From NCBI RefSeq assembly GCF_019649055.1, contig NW_026570251.1, positions 806,001-870,000 of the forward strand: 64,000 bases of DNA, in the 5' to 3' direction. The translations under genes and the position numbers were made by a program. Position 1 is the stretch's first letter; each line of letters begins with the position of its first letter. Below are positions 10,944-20,432 of the stretch, piece after piece. The notes beneath the pieces are model-generated. The model searched no databases. It was not told where the DNA came from and worked only from the letters and a program-made list of their open reading frames with translations. The DNA is from Paramacrobiotus metropolitanus (taxonomy: Eukaryota; Tardigrada; Eutardigrada; Parachela; Macrobiotidae).

Positions 10944-11126
10944 ATGGTTTACGATTTAACAGATGATGACCTCATCGACGCCGCAGCCTTGGCGGCACTT
11001 GATGATTGGGTCTTTGATGACGGCTTAACTGATCAGGATATGCTTGATGCTGCCGAATTGGCCAGCATGGATGACTGGGACGCCGAAGAACCTCAGGCGG
11101 GAGGCGGTTTACCGGATGACTTCTAA
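10944..11126 (+). CDS. Short acidic protein with a duplicated motif; probable N-terminal part of polymerase B
   Basis: This 60-residue reading frame contains two copies of the same motif: LTDDDLIDAAALAALDDW and LTDQDMLDAAELASMDDW. It ends GGGLPDDF at a TAA (11124-11126). The following polymerase reading frame is in the same frame, and the bases between them read through as protein-like sequence. The simplest view is that this is the acidic N-terminal region of the polymerase, cut off by a single premature TAA. Alternatively it is a separate small acidic protein. The repeated D/E-x-L-x-x-A helix recalls ubiquitin-interacting or adaptor-binding helices, but that is only a resemblance. Confidence 0.6.
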   Translation: MVYDLTDDDLIDAAALAALDDWVFDDGLTDQDMLDAAELASMDDWDAEEPQAGGGLPDDF

Positions 11127-11144
11127 GTAGCGGAACACGTCGCA

Positions 11145-14100
11145 GTGGAGCCAAGGGGTCACCGGTTCTCCAAAACCCATAGTATGCACTTTAAGCTGTT
11201 TCGAATTAGTGTTCATGATCTGGAAGCTGTCAGCTTTATTGATGCTCCATCAGTAATCGTGGCTGTGTTGGAATATATCCTTGATACAGTTTTAACGGGG
11301 GTGGCACCTCATCAGTACGTGCGTGCATCGGTTGGCTCGGCTCATCTGTCGTTTCCTATTTGGACACCACCAACACTGCGATCTCAGTTGACCGTACAGC
11401 GCTGGATGGCAGAAATATCCAAAGTCCTGAATTCCCATCAAGAGTTCGTCATAGACGGATCTTTCGAAGTTTCGCTAGAACACGGAAATCCCATCGGGTC
11501 GCTGTGTCCGGGACGTTCCACCGATACTGTACCAAAAGCTCCAGGAAATGAGGTCAGTTATCTTGGTCAATAATGACGACGACATTTGCATGGCCCGCGC
11601 CTTAGTGATTGGCCGAGCGTTCGCGGATGGTGGGAAGGAGCATGCCAGACATATTGCCAAGGGTAAAAGGGAAATTCTCGCGTTGTCATAGGACCTTATT
11701 GAAGAAGCCGGCCTGCCCTTGCGTGAACATTCCTTTACGGACATTCCGGCTTTTGAGAAGGTGCTTCCCGGTTATCAGGTCGTGGTTGTCAGTACCATGC
11801 AGGCCAACAGCATTGTGTACAGCGGAAAGCATGAACAGAAGCATATTTGCCTTCTACTCCACAATCGCCATTTTGACGTGCTGACCTCCATGCCGGCTTT
11901 TTTCAATCGCGGCTACTGGTGTTTTGGGTGCAACAAGGGATATAACGACCGACGAAACCATCGTTGTACGGGCCAATGCAACCAGTGTCTCCGTTCCAAC
12001 TGCTCGATGGATACATCCAATATGTTGGCATGCGGTGAGTGCAATCGGAAATTTTATGGGCAGTCGTGTTTTGATCACCACAAACTGGGCCCCAGCGCTG
12101 ATAAGCTGTTTCACAACCGACGAAGCATATGCAGCACGGTGAAGCTTTGTATACTCTGTGGATCTATCCATTCCTTAATGAGAAGAAAACCAGGAGCCGT
12201 TCATCGGTGCGGAGAAAGTTTTTGTAGAACCTGCCGAGAGCACGTTGTAGGCGACCATCGCTGCTACAGGAAACCACATAAGCTGCGACCGTTTCAGAAG
12301 ATGCAGTACGCCGATGCCCAGTTATTATTCTTCGACTTTGAAACATATGTTGCTGATGATGGACGACAAGATCATGCAGCTTGACGTGGTTCAACTGAAT
12401 ATTCGCTTCCGGGACAGCATAAATTATAATCCACAAAGCCTTTCCAAGTGGCCAGCAACATTTGGGATTGCAGACACGTCTAAAGGTTTGTTCCCACACC
12501 GCTTTAATCGACCCGAGAACTGGGATCAGGTCACGGAGTTCCCTTCCATGATGGAATACGGACATCAGTACATGAGCAAGAAAGAGCGTGAGGTCTTTGA
12601 ACAGTGGTACAAAGATGAAATTGCCGCCAAGCACAATACCTTCGATTTCCGAAAAGAGTTCGTAAATTATTGCAGTAATGATGTTACCGTCCTCCGCAAA
12701 TGCTGTCTTCAGTTTCGGAACCTGTTTTTGGAAATTAGTAATGGAATCTGTCCATTTTTCTCCACGCTGACAATTGCGGGACTATGCGGTCTGTACTGGC
12801 GCAGCACTATCCTCAAAGCCAACCAGATAGGATTGATCCCACCACAGGGATACCATTCCAATCGCAACCAATCCGTCAAAGCGCTGAAGTGGCTGCAATG
12901 GATGGAGTCGGAAGAAAACTTTCAAATCCAGACGAGGGCATCGGGGGCAGAGTTCAAGATTGGTCAGTACTTTGTGGATGGCTACTCTGCCGCAACGAAT
13001 ACAGTTTTTGAATTTCACGGTTGCTGGTTTCATGGATGTCCTGAATGCACTGCTCCTGACACGATCCATCCATTCAGAAATCTTGCGATGAGCAAGATTT
13101 ACGAGGAAACCGTGCAGCGAGATGACTACATCCGCAGCCGGGGATACGGGCTCCATTTGATGTGGGAGCATGACTTCGACAGCCTTGTCAAAGAAGTGCC
13201 ATGGTTTGCAGCTTACATGGAGGAAATTACCGTGTGCCAACCTATTAACCCTCGCGACGCGTTCTACGGCGGCCGGACGAACGCCACAAAACTTTTTTAC
13301 TGTGTAACAGGAGAAGAAAAAATTCGGAAATTGGACGTCTGCAGCGAGTATCCCTATGTGAATAAGAACAAGCGGTATCCCATCGGCCAACCGACCATTA
13401 TCGTTAAAGACTTCGACGTAGTGACGGATTATTTTGGGATCATTCACTGTGAAATTGTTCCTCCGGCCGACCTGTATCTTCCAGTTCTTCCATACCGTAG
13501 TAATGGAAAACTCGTCTTTCCTCTTTGTCGGACTTGTGCGGAGACACAACAGAACGCACCGTGTGGACACTCTGAGAACGAAAGGGCACTCTCTGGGACA
13601 TGGTGTAAGTTAAATACCCCCTCGAAACCCCCTCGGTAAATGTTTCTTGCAGGTACACCGGAGATACATGCAGCTATTGATCGCGGCTACGTCGTGACAA
13701 GAGTTTTTGAAGTGTGGCACTTTGAGCAGACCGAAGAGAGATTATTCGCCGATTACATTGACCGTTTTCTCAAAATCAAGACCGAAGCAAGTGGATGGCC
13801 AGCTGATGTTGTCACAGACCAACAAAAGGACCAGTACCTGCGGGATTTCTTTGACCACGAGGGAATTGAGTTGGACGGCGAGAAAGTGGAAAGTAACCCG
13901 GGCATGCGGTCGCTTGCCAAACTGTGTCTTAACAGGTATTTTATTTTTCATATGACTTCATTAAATATTAGTCAATATTATTGCTTGTAGCTTTTGGGGA
14001 CGCCTCGGTATGCAAGATAATAAGCCGAACACCGAGTACATTTCCTCCCCAGAAGAATTCTACAGGATGCTTCTTTCTGGAGAATACCACATTCAGTCGT

Positions 14101-14793
14101 GGGACATGTTCAGTGACGACGTTCTACAATTGGCGTATACGAAGGAGAACCTGTTTGTGGAGCAGAATCCGCATACCAACGTCGTCTTGGCCGCGTAAGT
14201 GTTTGCCCTTTTTTTTGCAATTGCGGCTCGAACTTTGATATTTTATCAGGTTTACCACCTGTTGGGCGCGGTTGCACCTTTATGGTTATATGGAACAAGT
14301 GCAGGACAGACTGTTGTACTTTGACACTGGTAAGATTTGAAAGGCCAGTTCTGCAAGCATGTGAATATGGTATGGGTTTGCAGATTCCATAATTTTCGTG
14401 GATAAACCTGGATCACCAACGCCGAAGACTGGCAAATTCCTTGGCGACATTACGGATGAGCTGCAGCCTGGTCAGTTCATTAGTCAGTTCGTCAGCCTGG
14501 GACCGAAGACGTATTCGTACAAGACCAACGCTGGAAAGAGCGTTGTAAAGGTGAAAGGCTTCACGCTAAACGGGCAAACCAGCGAGATCATCACCTTTGA
14601 GAAAATTATGGACGTGTTGGAGAAGAAAACGGATTTTTTTGTTGCGGAATACCCTGACAGCATCCAACGCGTTCAAAAATCTATGACTTTAAAACACGTT
14701 GATCTGGCTAAACGGCTGAGTTTTACTTATGACAAACGTAGAATTGTTAATACTAATTGGAATACTCTGCCTTACGCGTACACCTCGCAGTAA
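11145..14793 (+). pseudogene. Protein-primed family B DNA polymerase (Polinton PolB), broken
   Basis: Recognisable parts in order: a conserved N-terminal region from about 11184; a zinc-binding region with many C-x2-C pairs (11900-12270); Exo I (FFDFET, about 12330); the motif A region DVCSEYP (about 13340); motif B as NSFWG across an intron (13990); and catalytic DTDS split by an intron (14329/14384). Introns at 13605-13652, 13936-13990, 14195-14249 and 14330-14383 keep the frame. Lesions: a frame change near 11480-11550, an in-frame TAG at 11689-11691, and near 12350 a frame change where the expected Exo I to Exo II segment is missing. The polymerase half (13000-14793) is intact. The enzyme would replicate the element from a terminal protein; this copy cannot be full length. 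Confidence 0.92.
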
Positions 14794-14821
14794 ATTAAAG
14801 GTCTGGTCAATCAAGCCGTGG

Positions 14822-15358
14822 TCATTTTATTGGTAACATTAACACCAGATCAATCAAAGCCCATGTCAAATCGACTTCTGTCTTAGCACCTAAAAAGTTA
14901 CATCGACCACTGGCGAATAAAATAGCCGTACATTCTGGCATCTTAATTCGTAAACCCAAAAAAGGATCAGCGAAATATGGAACATTAAGCTTGTTACTGA
15001 CAGCATCGAGATCGAACCGCTGACCAAAGTCATGCGTGCCCACAATGTTGACCACCTTAAAGTCAGTGACACAACATACGTATCCGATTTTAGACAATAA
15101 CCGTGTAAAATATTCCAAAAGAGAACGCGAATCGACCAAATCCTTTCCGCCGTTCACGGTAACTTTACCGTTGACATACAGCTGACAATGCGCTTTAGGC
15201 GGTAGTATACGACGCAGGAGAAGCCCAGAGAAGGATCGAGGGGTGTATTGAGCCAATGGCAAGCGTTTTTCAATGTCATTCGAATTCAGTTTGCAGTTCA
15301 GCTTTGCGTTGGCCACAACATTGGTGATCCGTACCATTCTTATGCAACCACAATCCAA
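14822..15358 (-). CDS. TATA-binding protein (TBP) homologue, 178 aa
   Basis: Two tandem TBP half-repeats (residues about 11-93 and 99-175) fill the whole protein. Repeat 1 holds the signature pattern of the saddle (LNCKLN, YTPRSF, NGKVTVNGGK). Repeat 2 holds DFKVVNIVGTHDF, FLGLRIKM and FASGRCNFLGAK. Of the four phenylalanines that kink TATA DNA in cellular TBP, three are F (F43, F133, F148) and one is Y (Y61). There is no N-terminal extension, no intron and no lesion. The start may be Met1 or Met8 (15337). It overlaps the 3 prime end of the upstream gene by 83 nt. It should bind TATA DNA and recruit or mimic the host initiation complex at element promoters. Divergence from cellular TBP is high, so it is not a recent host insertion. 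Confidence 0.85.
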   Translation of the reverse strand: MDCGCIRMVRITNVVANAKLNCKLNSNDIEKRLPLAQYTPRSFSGLLLRRILPPKAHCQLYVNGKVTVNGGKDLVDSRSLLEYFTRLLSKIGYVCCVTDFKVVNIVGTHDFGQRFDLDAVSNKLNVPYFADPFLGLRIKMPECTAILFASGRCNFLGAKTEVDLTWALIDLVLMLPIK

Positions 15359-15833
15359 AGATGAGAGCCTTTCGCTGGGTGGTTTGCGCCGCAGAAGTCA
15401 GTCGTCGAAACGTTGGACAATGACAGTCCTCCAAGTTGATGACTTCCGGCAAGTACATTCCCAGGAGGCGATACTTTTCCAACCCTTTGGCGTAGAAGGT
15501 AACGTCAGTTGGACGTCCGGTTCTTTCCAAAATATCTTCAAACACTACCGCCGTCCGGTTGTGGCGATAGTCACCGTAGGTGTGCCAAGAATGGCGCGCT
15601 TGCTTTTCCAAATCTCTCGCGCAATGAGAGGCACCGCGCAGTAGCGTAAAAGTATATAGTCCCACTTCTCCTTCTTTAAGACAAAAGAACGATAGCTGCT
15701 TCATGAACTTCTGTTGGTTAATTACAAACCAATCAGCATCAAGAACACACCCAAGAGCCATTCTTGAACTGAACCCACTGATCTTTAATAACCGCACTCT
15801 TTTGTACTTTGGCGTGGATCCAAGTTTGCACAA
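15276..15833 (-). CDS. Conserved Polinton-associated protein, possibly nuclease-like (185 aa)
   Basis: This reading frame lies directly upstream of, and overlaps, the TBP gene on the same strand, so the two may share a transcript. The likely start is Met 15833 or the internal Met of MALGCVLDADWF. The layout (a VLDAD strand at the front, later AVVFEDIL, then YAKGLEKYRLLG and a VINLEDCHCPTF block) resembles an uncharacterised family with an RNase H-like exonuclease fold that often travels with these elements in invertebrate genomes. The acidic catalytic set is not complete by eye, so the enzymatic role is not claimed. No internal stop is present. Confidence 0.45.
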   Translation of the reverse strand: MCKLGSTPKYKRVRLLKISGFSSRMALGCVLDADWFVINQQKFMKQLSFFCLKEGEVGLYTFTLLRGASHCARDLEKQARHSWHTYGDYRHNRTAVVFEDILERTGRPTDVTFYAKGLEKYRLLGMYLPEVINLEDCHCPTFRRLTSAAQTTQRKALIFGLWLHKNGTDHQCCGQRKAELQTEFE

Positions 15834-15840
15834 AATGCGT

Positions 15841-16032
15841 AGCTGAATGCTATGAAAAACGGGGTGAAAAAAGTCTTTTCACGTACGTTCCGGTACAAAC
15901 TTTCCCTAAAACGCACAGCAGAACGCTATGGATAACCTGTGAAACATTCTTATTTTGCACGTACGAGTGCAAAGTTTTCCTGAAACTCACAGCAAGGTGC
16001 TGTAAAAAAACCTTCTTACGAACTTTGCGGAT
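15841..16032 (+). repeat. Tandem repeat, about 75-bp unit, in a divergent promoter
   Basis: Three degenerate tandem copies start at 15841, 15917 and 15991 (the third partial). Shared blocks are AGC-GAA-GCTATG, a CACGTACG core, and AAA-TTT-CCTGAAACTCAC. They fill most of the gap between the divergent TBP-side genes and the 16134 gene. Confidence 0.65.
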
Positions 16033-16043
16033 GACGGACAACC

Positions 16044-16090
16044 CATAAAAAGCTCAAGCAAGTGTAGATTGCCACGTTAGTTGTTCAGTA
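16044..16090 (+). promoter_or_regulatory. Candidate TATA-plus-initiator promoter of the 16134 gene
   Basis: A CCATAAAAAG box at about 16043-16052 is followed about 30 bp later by TTCAGT (about 16084-16089), a spacing typical of animal core promoters, 45 bp before the ATG at 16134. Confidence 0.4.
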
Positions 16091-16133
16091 TTTTTTTTCA
16101 ACTTTCTCTAACAGTTTTCTCTGCATCAACGCC

Positions 16134-17145
16134 ATGGAGTTCATTCCCAATTTTATTTCGTCCGAGCGCACTATGTCCCCGAAGCCTTCAACCAGTGGAG
16201 CCCCCCGTGAGATTCCTGCTACGCCGCTGAAGCCACGAACATTTGCAAAGCGCCGCGCTCCAGAGATGGACGACGCCAAGCTGAACCTGGCCAAGAAGTT
16301 CAAAGAGACAGAGATCACCAAGCATCCCCGCCTTGCGTTCATCCATGAAGGTTCCAACGTGTACAAGATTGGTTTCGAGAAGTATGCGTACGCCCGCTTC
16401 CAGGACGGAGTCTCCGCCATCGTCATTGGTGAATGGAAGAAGCAGAGCGACAACACCTACCGCCGCACCCTGGAGAAGTCCATCACGGTCAAGAAACCCG
16501 TATTCATGCGTCTGGGTGCCATGATTATGAGCGGAAAGGCCGACCTGGACAAGATTTCCCAGCTTAGCAGCGGTACCGGCGGCAAGTTGTCGCCCTTGTA
16601 TGCCTTGGAAAGTGGGCTAAACTTTGGATGGGGGCGCTACAACCGTGTCAACACGGCCACCGTCCGTCGTTATACACTTGGGAACAACGGGGACCTCATT
16701 CCGACCAAAGGGGTGTGACCTTTGGACTCACGACTTACGAAGGACTGAAGGGACGCTGCTGAAAGAGCTCTTTGCTGTGGACAAAGCCAACCACGTCCCA
16801 ATGACCTTAAAGTCCGCTCTGGCATACGACAAGTTGAAAGAAGTGAGTTTTTTTCCCCGTTTTTATACAGTAGTCCATGTGCATTGTTTTGTACAGGAAG
16901 TGGCTGAAGAGCTCACGGAGCTCATCTACCAGATGCGTGGACGCAACGGCAAGACGGTGTGCGGAAGTGCCGACGGTGACGAATGGGCTGGAGCTGAAAA
17001 AGTTATTTTGGAGTCGCACTATGTGGAGGCTGTTCTGCTGGAAGCTGATCAAGTGGACATTGGGCAAGTTATTGGATTGGACGTTAAAGGGTATTTGGAA
17101 CTTAATGGCCTGGAGTTTCGTGCCATGTTTGCTAAGCTCATTTAA
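16134..17145 (+). pseudogene. PC4/SUB1-like single-stranded DNA-binding candidate, frameshifted
   Basis: The first frame (16134-16718) has a disordered S/T/K-rich N-terminus. About residues 70-120 then show a two-strand turn and helix pattern (GFEKYAYARF, IVIGEWKK, EKSITVKKPVFMRL) resembling the PC4/SUB1 cofactor core, where an I-R/GE-W strand is followed by K-x-I-S/T-L and a helix. The second frame (from about 16740, with a 54-nt intron at 16843-16896) continues with a helical and acidic C-terminus ending at 17145. The frame change near 16700-16750 does not look like an intron, so the gene is probably broken there. PC4 binds single-stranded DNA and helps RNA polymerase II initiation. The assignment is by pattern only. 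Alternatives are another viral ssDNA-binding protein or an unknown core protein. Confidence 0.45.
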
Positions 17146-17234
17146 GCGCTGTCCGTAATGCTCTTCGGTAGTGTTTAGTTTTTTCTGTGTTTTCATTTGG
17201 GTCTTAATTCGTTAAATGCGGTCAGCATTTTTCT

Positions 17235-17753
17235 TTATTTTATTTCTGTAATGCGTTTACATATCTGACGGATAAATGCATCGTCAATCACTTTGGTATG
17301 TATGTCAAAAAACGAATTAACATACTGACAGACCATTTTGTCGTTGCTTGCTCGGTTATCGGTAAACAAATGCACAATATTGGTTTAAGACTCGCCGCTA
17401 ATACGCCGGAGAATAAAAAAACAAACAATACTGCCCACACACGGTAGAATATTCAGATTGAAATTGTTCGGACTGCTGTATAATCCGATTTGATGAAATC
17501 AAATTATCAAAGTCTTTGGAATACGAATCCAGTTTCCTCCCAAACGAATCGACACTTCCAAAAGGCCATGTTCTTCTTGATAGAAAGCAATCCAGTGCGA
17601 TCCGTCTTGGTCCGCTGGATCAATGTTGACAACCGCCGCTCCAGGGTAGAGCGAAAGTTCACTAGGCACTTCGTTGCTAGCGTAAACTCCACGTAGCACT
17701 GTCTTAGTAGTCGGATTCGACTGCAGTGCATTCAAAATCTGGTCGGTGTTCAT
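17235..17753 (-). pseudogene. Adenain-type cysteine protease (Polinton PRO), three frames
   Basis: The N-terminal part (17753 to about 17555) has GVYASNE, then NIDPADQDGSHWIAFY with the catalytic His in HW. The frame then shifts by one base; the continuation ends at 17398 and contains a Gln-rich stretch and the nucleophile motif VCGQYC. A third frame (about 17390-17235) carries the expected C-terminal helices. The protease family matures capsid proteins of adenoviruses and Polintons. All catalytic elements are present in the DNA, but two frameshifts prevent one product. Its ATG overlaps the stop of the major capsid gene by four bases (ATGA). Confidence 0.8.
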
Positions 17754-19090
17754 GTTGAAAAGTCCGCAATCAACTGACCATGCTGGTTTATTTCTGTAAT
17801 ACTGTCGTACACCAACATGGCGACCATCATGACTGTTTTATCCAGAGGTTTCTCAAAGCTGACCGACACGCTTAAATTGCCCTGTTTCACCAAAGTGAGC
17901 GGTCCTCTTCCAGTATGTCCCGGTGTCAGGTCAAAGCCGAAGAATGTGTAGCCATTGCTATAAGCGGTCCGATTGAAATTGACGCTGTTTTGAGGATGCG
18001 TTCGGTGGCCCAAGGTGTCCAGTAAACCATGGTAGCACTCCAACGACTGCGACCGCCCAAAGTCGGCAGTGTATGGTTTTGTTGGATAGCTCTGACCGTC
18101 CACCTCCACACTGATCTGCGTAATGTTGAAATGTTGAAAGTTGAAGGGATTAATTTTGAAGCTGCCGTGAAAATCATCGCTTTCCAGGAATCCGATAAAC
18201 ATTACTTTGGGAATCTGCCCGATCTGCAGGTTGCTCACCACGGTACTTTGAGTTTTTTGGGGAATATCCGACACCCGCATCACCGCGCGTTCAATGTGAT
18301 ACTTGACAGTTTTTTTCAGCATCTCCGCGGCCACAGCCGTCATAAAGTCTGGTGCCGGAATGTATCGGCGGATGGACAAGCGCGCATTCCGAATGAATGG
18401 TTTGAACTGCTTGGTGGCATCGGTATCCCACACTCGCAAACAAAATTCTGGCCGACTCATTACCAAGCGGATATTGATGGGCACGCCGGTGCACAGCGGT
18501 TTGCTTTGGTCAAACAGGTCTGCAAAGATTTTTCCAGAGAGTTGGACGTAGTTGCTGCCAGCAAACAAGACCTTGCGATTGACTTCGCCTTTGCTGTCCT
18601 TTTCGTCATTCATCTCGGAGGCGGTGTCGGTGTAGAAAGCGGCTGATGTTAACTGGCTTTTTTGAGCATTTACCGAATAGCAAAGCGTCGAGTCCATGTA
18701 TGCCCGATATGGGTAAAATGTCGCGGCATCCGAGATCAGTCGATTGGCCACGGTAATGTGGCATGATGAAATTTACAGTGAGTGCAGAAAATTGTTGACG
18801 GGTGTCACATTGTCGGTGTTGGTCATCAGGGCCCAATCACCAGCTCCTTTCTTTACTTTGGTGCCAACCTCCATTTCTTGAATCATATCCGCCAAGCTAA
18901 GTAGACCAGATGTACTAAGCGGAATGTAGAAATTGATATCGCCCGCTGAGCCGTTATCTGTGAGAATCGTTGTTGGGTTCAGCTTTTCATGCTCGGTGCG
19001 CCAACGGTCGGTCAACGTAGCTGGTGGGGCAAAGAGCTGATTCTCCAATTGCATTGCCGGTTCGGAATTCTCCATCATGAGCAGAGCCAT
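17750..19090 (-). pseudogene. Major capsid protein (double jelly-roll), one premature stop
   Basis: The N-terminal part (19090-18776) and the long C-terminal part (to 17750) lie in the same frame, separated only by an in-frame TAA at 18773-18775 in a region where the family is continuous. Family features are the early NFYIPLS and NNFLHSL blocks, the YPYRAY block after the stop, and a C-terminal FEKPLDKTVMMVAMLVYDS strand set followed by an acidic-hydrophobic end. The total length of about 446 residues is on the short side for Polinton MCP. The protein would form pseudo-hexameric capsomers. Unless the stop is read through, only a stub or an N-terminally truncated form is made. Confidence 0.85.
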
Positions 19091-19092
19091 GG

Positions 19093-19491
19093 TTAAAAGT
19101 AATCCGGGATATTCGTCGGAGGAATGCGTTTAATGCGTTGTCGGTTGCGTACAACACGGCGTTTCTTACGGATACCGCTTCCTTCTTGAGGTGCTAAGCG
19201 TTTACTGATGCTCTCTTTAGCTCTATCAGCAACCTCTTTGATGGCCCCGGTAGCAGCTTCTTGCAAATGGGGCGTGGCGGCATCCAACGCAGCTTTGGCA
19301 TGCGGTGCGGCCCGGCGGATTATAGGCTTGGCAAAAGACGATATTTTGGCGAACAAACTCTTGAGAATCTGTGGAAGGCCGGAACCGTTTTGCAGTGTGC
19401 CGCGGTACCGAATAAGGGCGCTTCCTCCTGTTTGGCTGACGAACACGTCGTTGTACCGCCGAGGATCAGGCACGTACTGTACAAAAGGCAT
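19093..19491 (-). CDS. Small basic capsid-associated protein (adenovirus pVI/pX-like)
   Basis: The start is taken at Met 19491 (MPFVQYVPDPRR); the frame is open further upstream but without a Met. The protein has a short conserved head, a GSGLPQIL motif that looks like a protease cleavage/membrane-active segment, an amphipathic helix region rich in Ala and Lys (AAPHAKAALDAATPHLQEA), and a strongly basic tail (IRKKRRVVRNRQRIKR). This fits the small protein encoded between major and minor capsid genes in Polintons and compared with adenovirus pVI/pX. It ends two bases before the MCP start. The frame is intact. Confidence 0.65.
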   Translation of the reverse strand: MPFVQYVPDPRRYNDVFVSQTGGSALIRYRGTLQNGSGLPQILKSLFAKISSFAKPIIRRAAPHAKAALDAATPHLQEAATGAIKEVADRAKESISKRLAPQEGSGIRKKRRVVRNRQRIKRIPPTNIPDYF

Positions 19492-19586
19492 TTCAATATA
19501 ACCGCTGCGGGCGGAAGTGCAGCTTGACAAGCGATTTTCCCGTCGGGAACTTGGCTTCGTCTCCGAGATCGTTAGCAATAATCAGT

Positions 19587-20432
19587 TTAATGGTTTGAAA
19601 ATGCTGTCGGAGAGACGTAATGCGGAATGTCGAATCGTGCTTCCACAGTTTGATTTACTTCGCCTCTAATAGGTACGGCACGTAGAAATTGCGCCGCTGT
19701 GTCTCCGATCAAACTATAGTCAGCCACGTCACTGTAAACGAATAAGCTTTGGTTACCCAGCAAAGTGTTGAAAGGCCGGTCGGAAATGAACGTAGTTGTT
19801 TTCGGTGGCGGAGCTTTGTCCCAGAATGCTGAGTATTTAGCTCTTGCCTGACCTTGGGCGGTGTCAATGGATTCAGCAGAAACGTTCGGCTCGAATTGGC
19901 TCTGATCAAAACCCAGAATCTTTTGCAGGGTCAAAGATTCAGGCGGAAAGCTGACGGATACCCGGTCATTCCCAGTGCTGAGTTTCACCTTATGGTTGGT
20001 TGGCGTAAAGAACTGCACGTCAAACATTTTATTGTTCAACAGCGCACGTTTATCGTCAATCACTTTTCCGTCCAGTAAATACGTTTTTATGACAGGGGCC
20101 AGCGTGTCGATGGTTTGCAGAAGCAGCTCAGCGTTCTTGTAATTGCCCGGTGGCTCAGCAATGCTTTTTTGGGCACTGACATATCTTGGGATGTCGATAA
20201 ATTCACCGTCTTTCTTCAAATAAAATTCTCGCACAACATCCAGTTGGATTTTCTGCTCAACGGATAGTTTATAAAAAGAATTCAGATACTGCAGCTCCAC
20301 CAGTGCCATTTCCCACTTCCCTTTCAAGGTGATCGGATGTTTCAGCTTGGTAGTCCAATTAGAAGGCGTGTTGCCAGGATCGCTAGCCACATCACTGGGC
20401 AGCGTTAAGTAGAATGGTGCACCTTCAAACAT
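19587..20432 (-). CDS. Minor capsid protein (penton-like, single jelly-roll), 281 aa
   Basis: The N-terminus FYLTLPSD and the block NTPSNWTTKLKHPITLKGKW with WEMALVELQY are typical of Polinton minor capsid proteins, which form the vertex pentamers. The length (281 aa) is normal for the family and no stop or frameshift is present, making it one of the few intact core genes. Its start codon lies 28 nt inside the 3 prime end of the integrase gene, showing viral-style gene overlap. Confidence 0.85.
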   Translation of the reverse strand: MFEGAPFYLTLPSDVASDPGNTPSNWTTKLKHPITLKGKWEMALVELQYLNSFYKLSVEQKIQLDVVREFYLKKDGEFIDIPRYVSAQKSIAEPPGNYKNAELLLQTIDTLAPVIKTYLLDGKVIDDKRALLNNKMFDVQFFTPTNHKVKLSTGNDRVSVSFPPESLTLQKILGFDQSQFEPNVSAESIDTAQGQARAKYSAFWDKAPPPKTTTFISDRPFNTLLGNQSLFVYSDVADYSLIGDTAAQFLRAVPIRGEVNQTVEARFDIPHYVSPTAFSNH

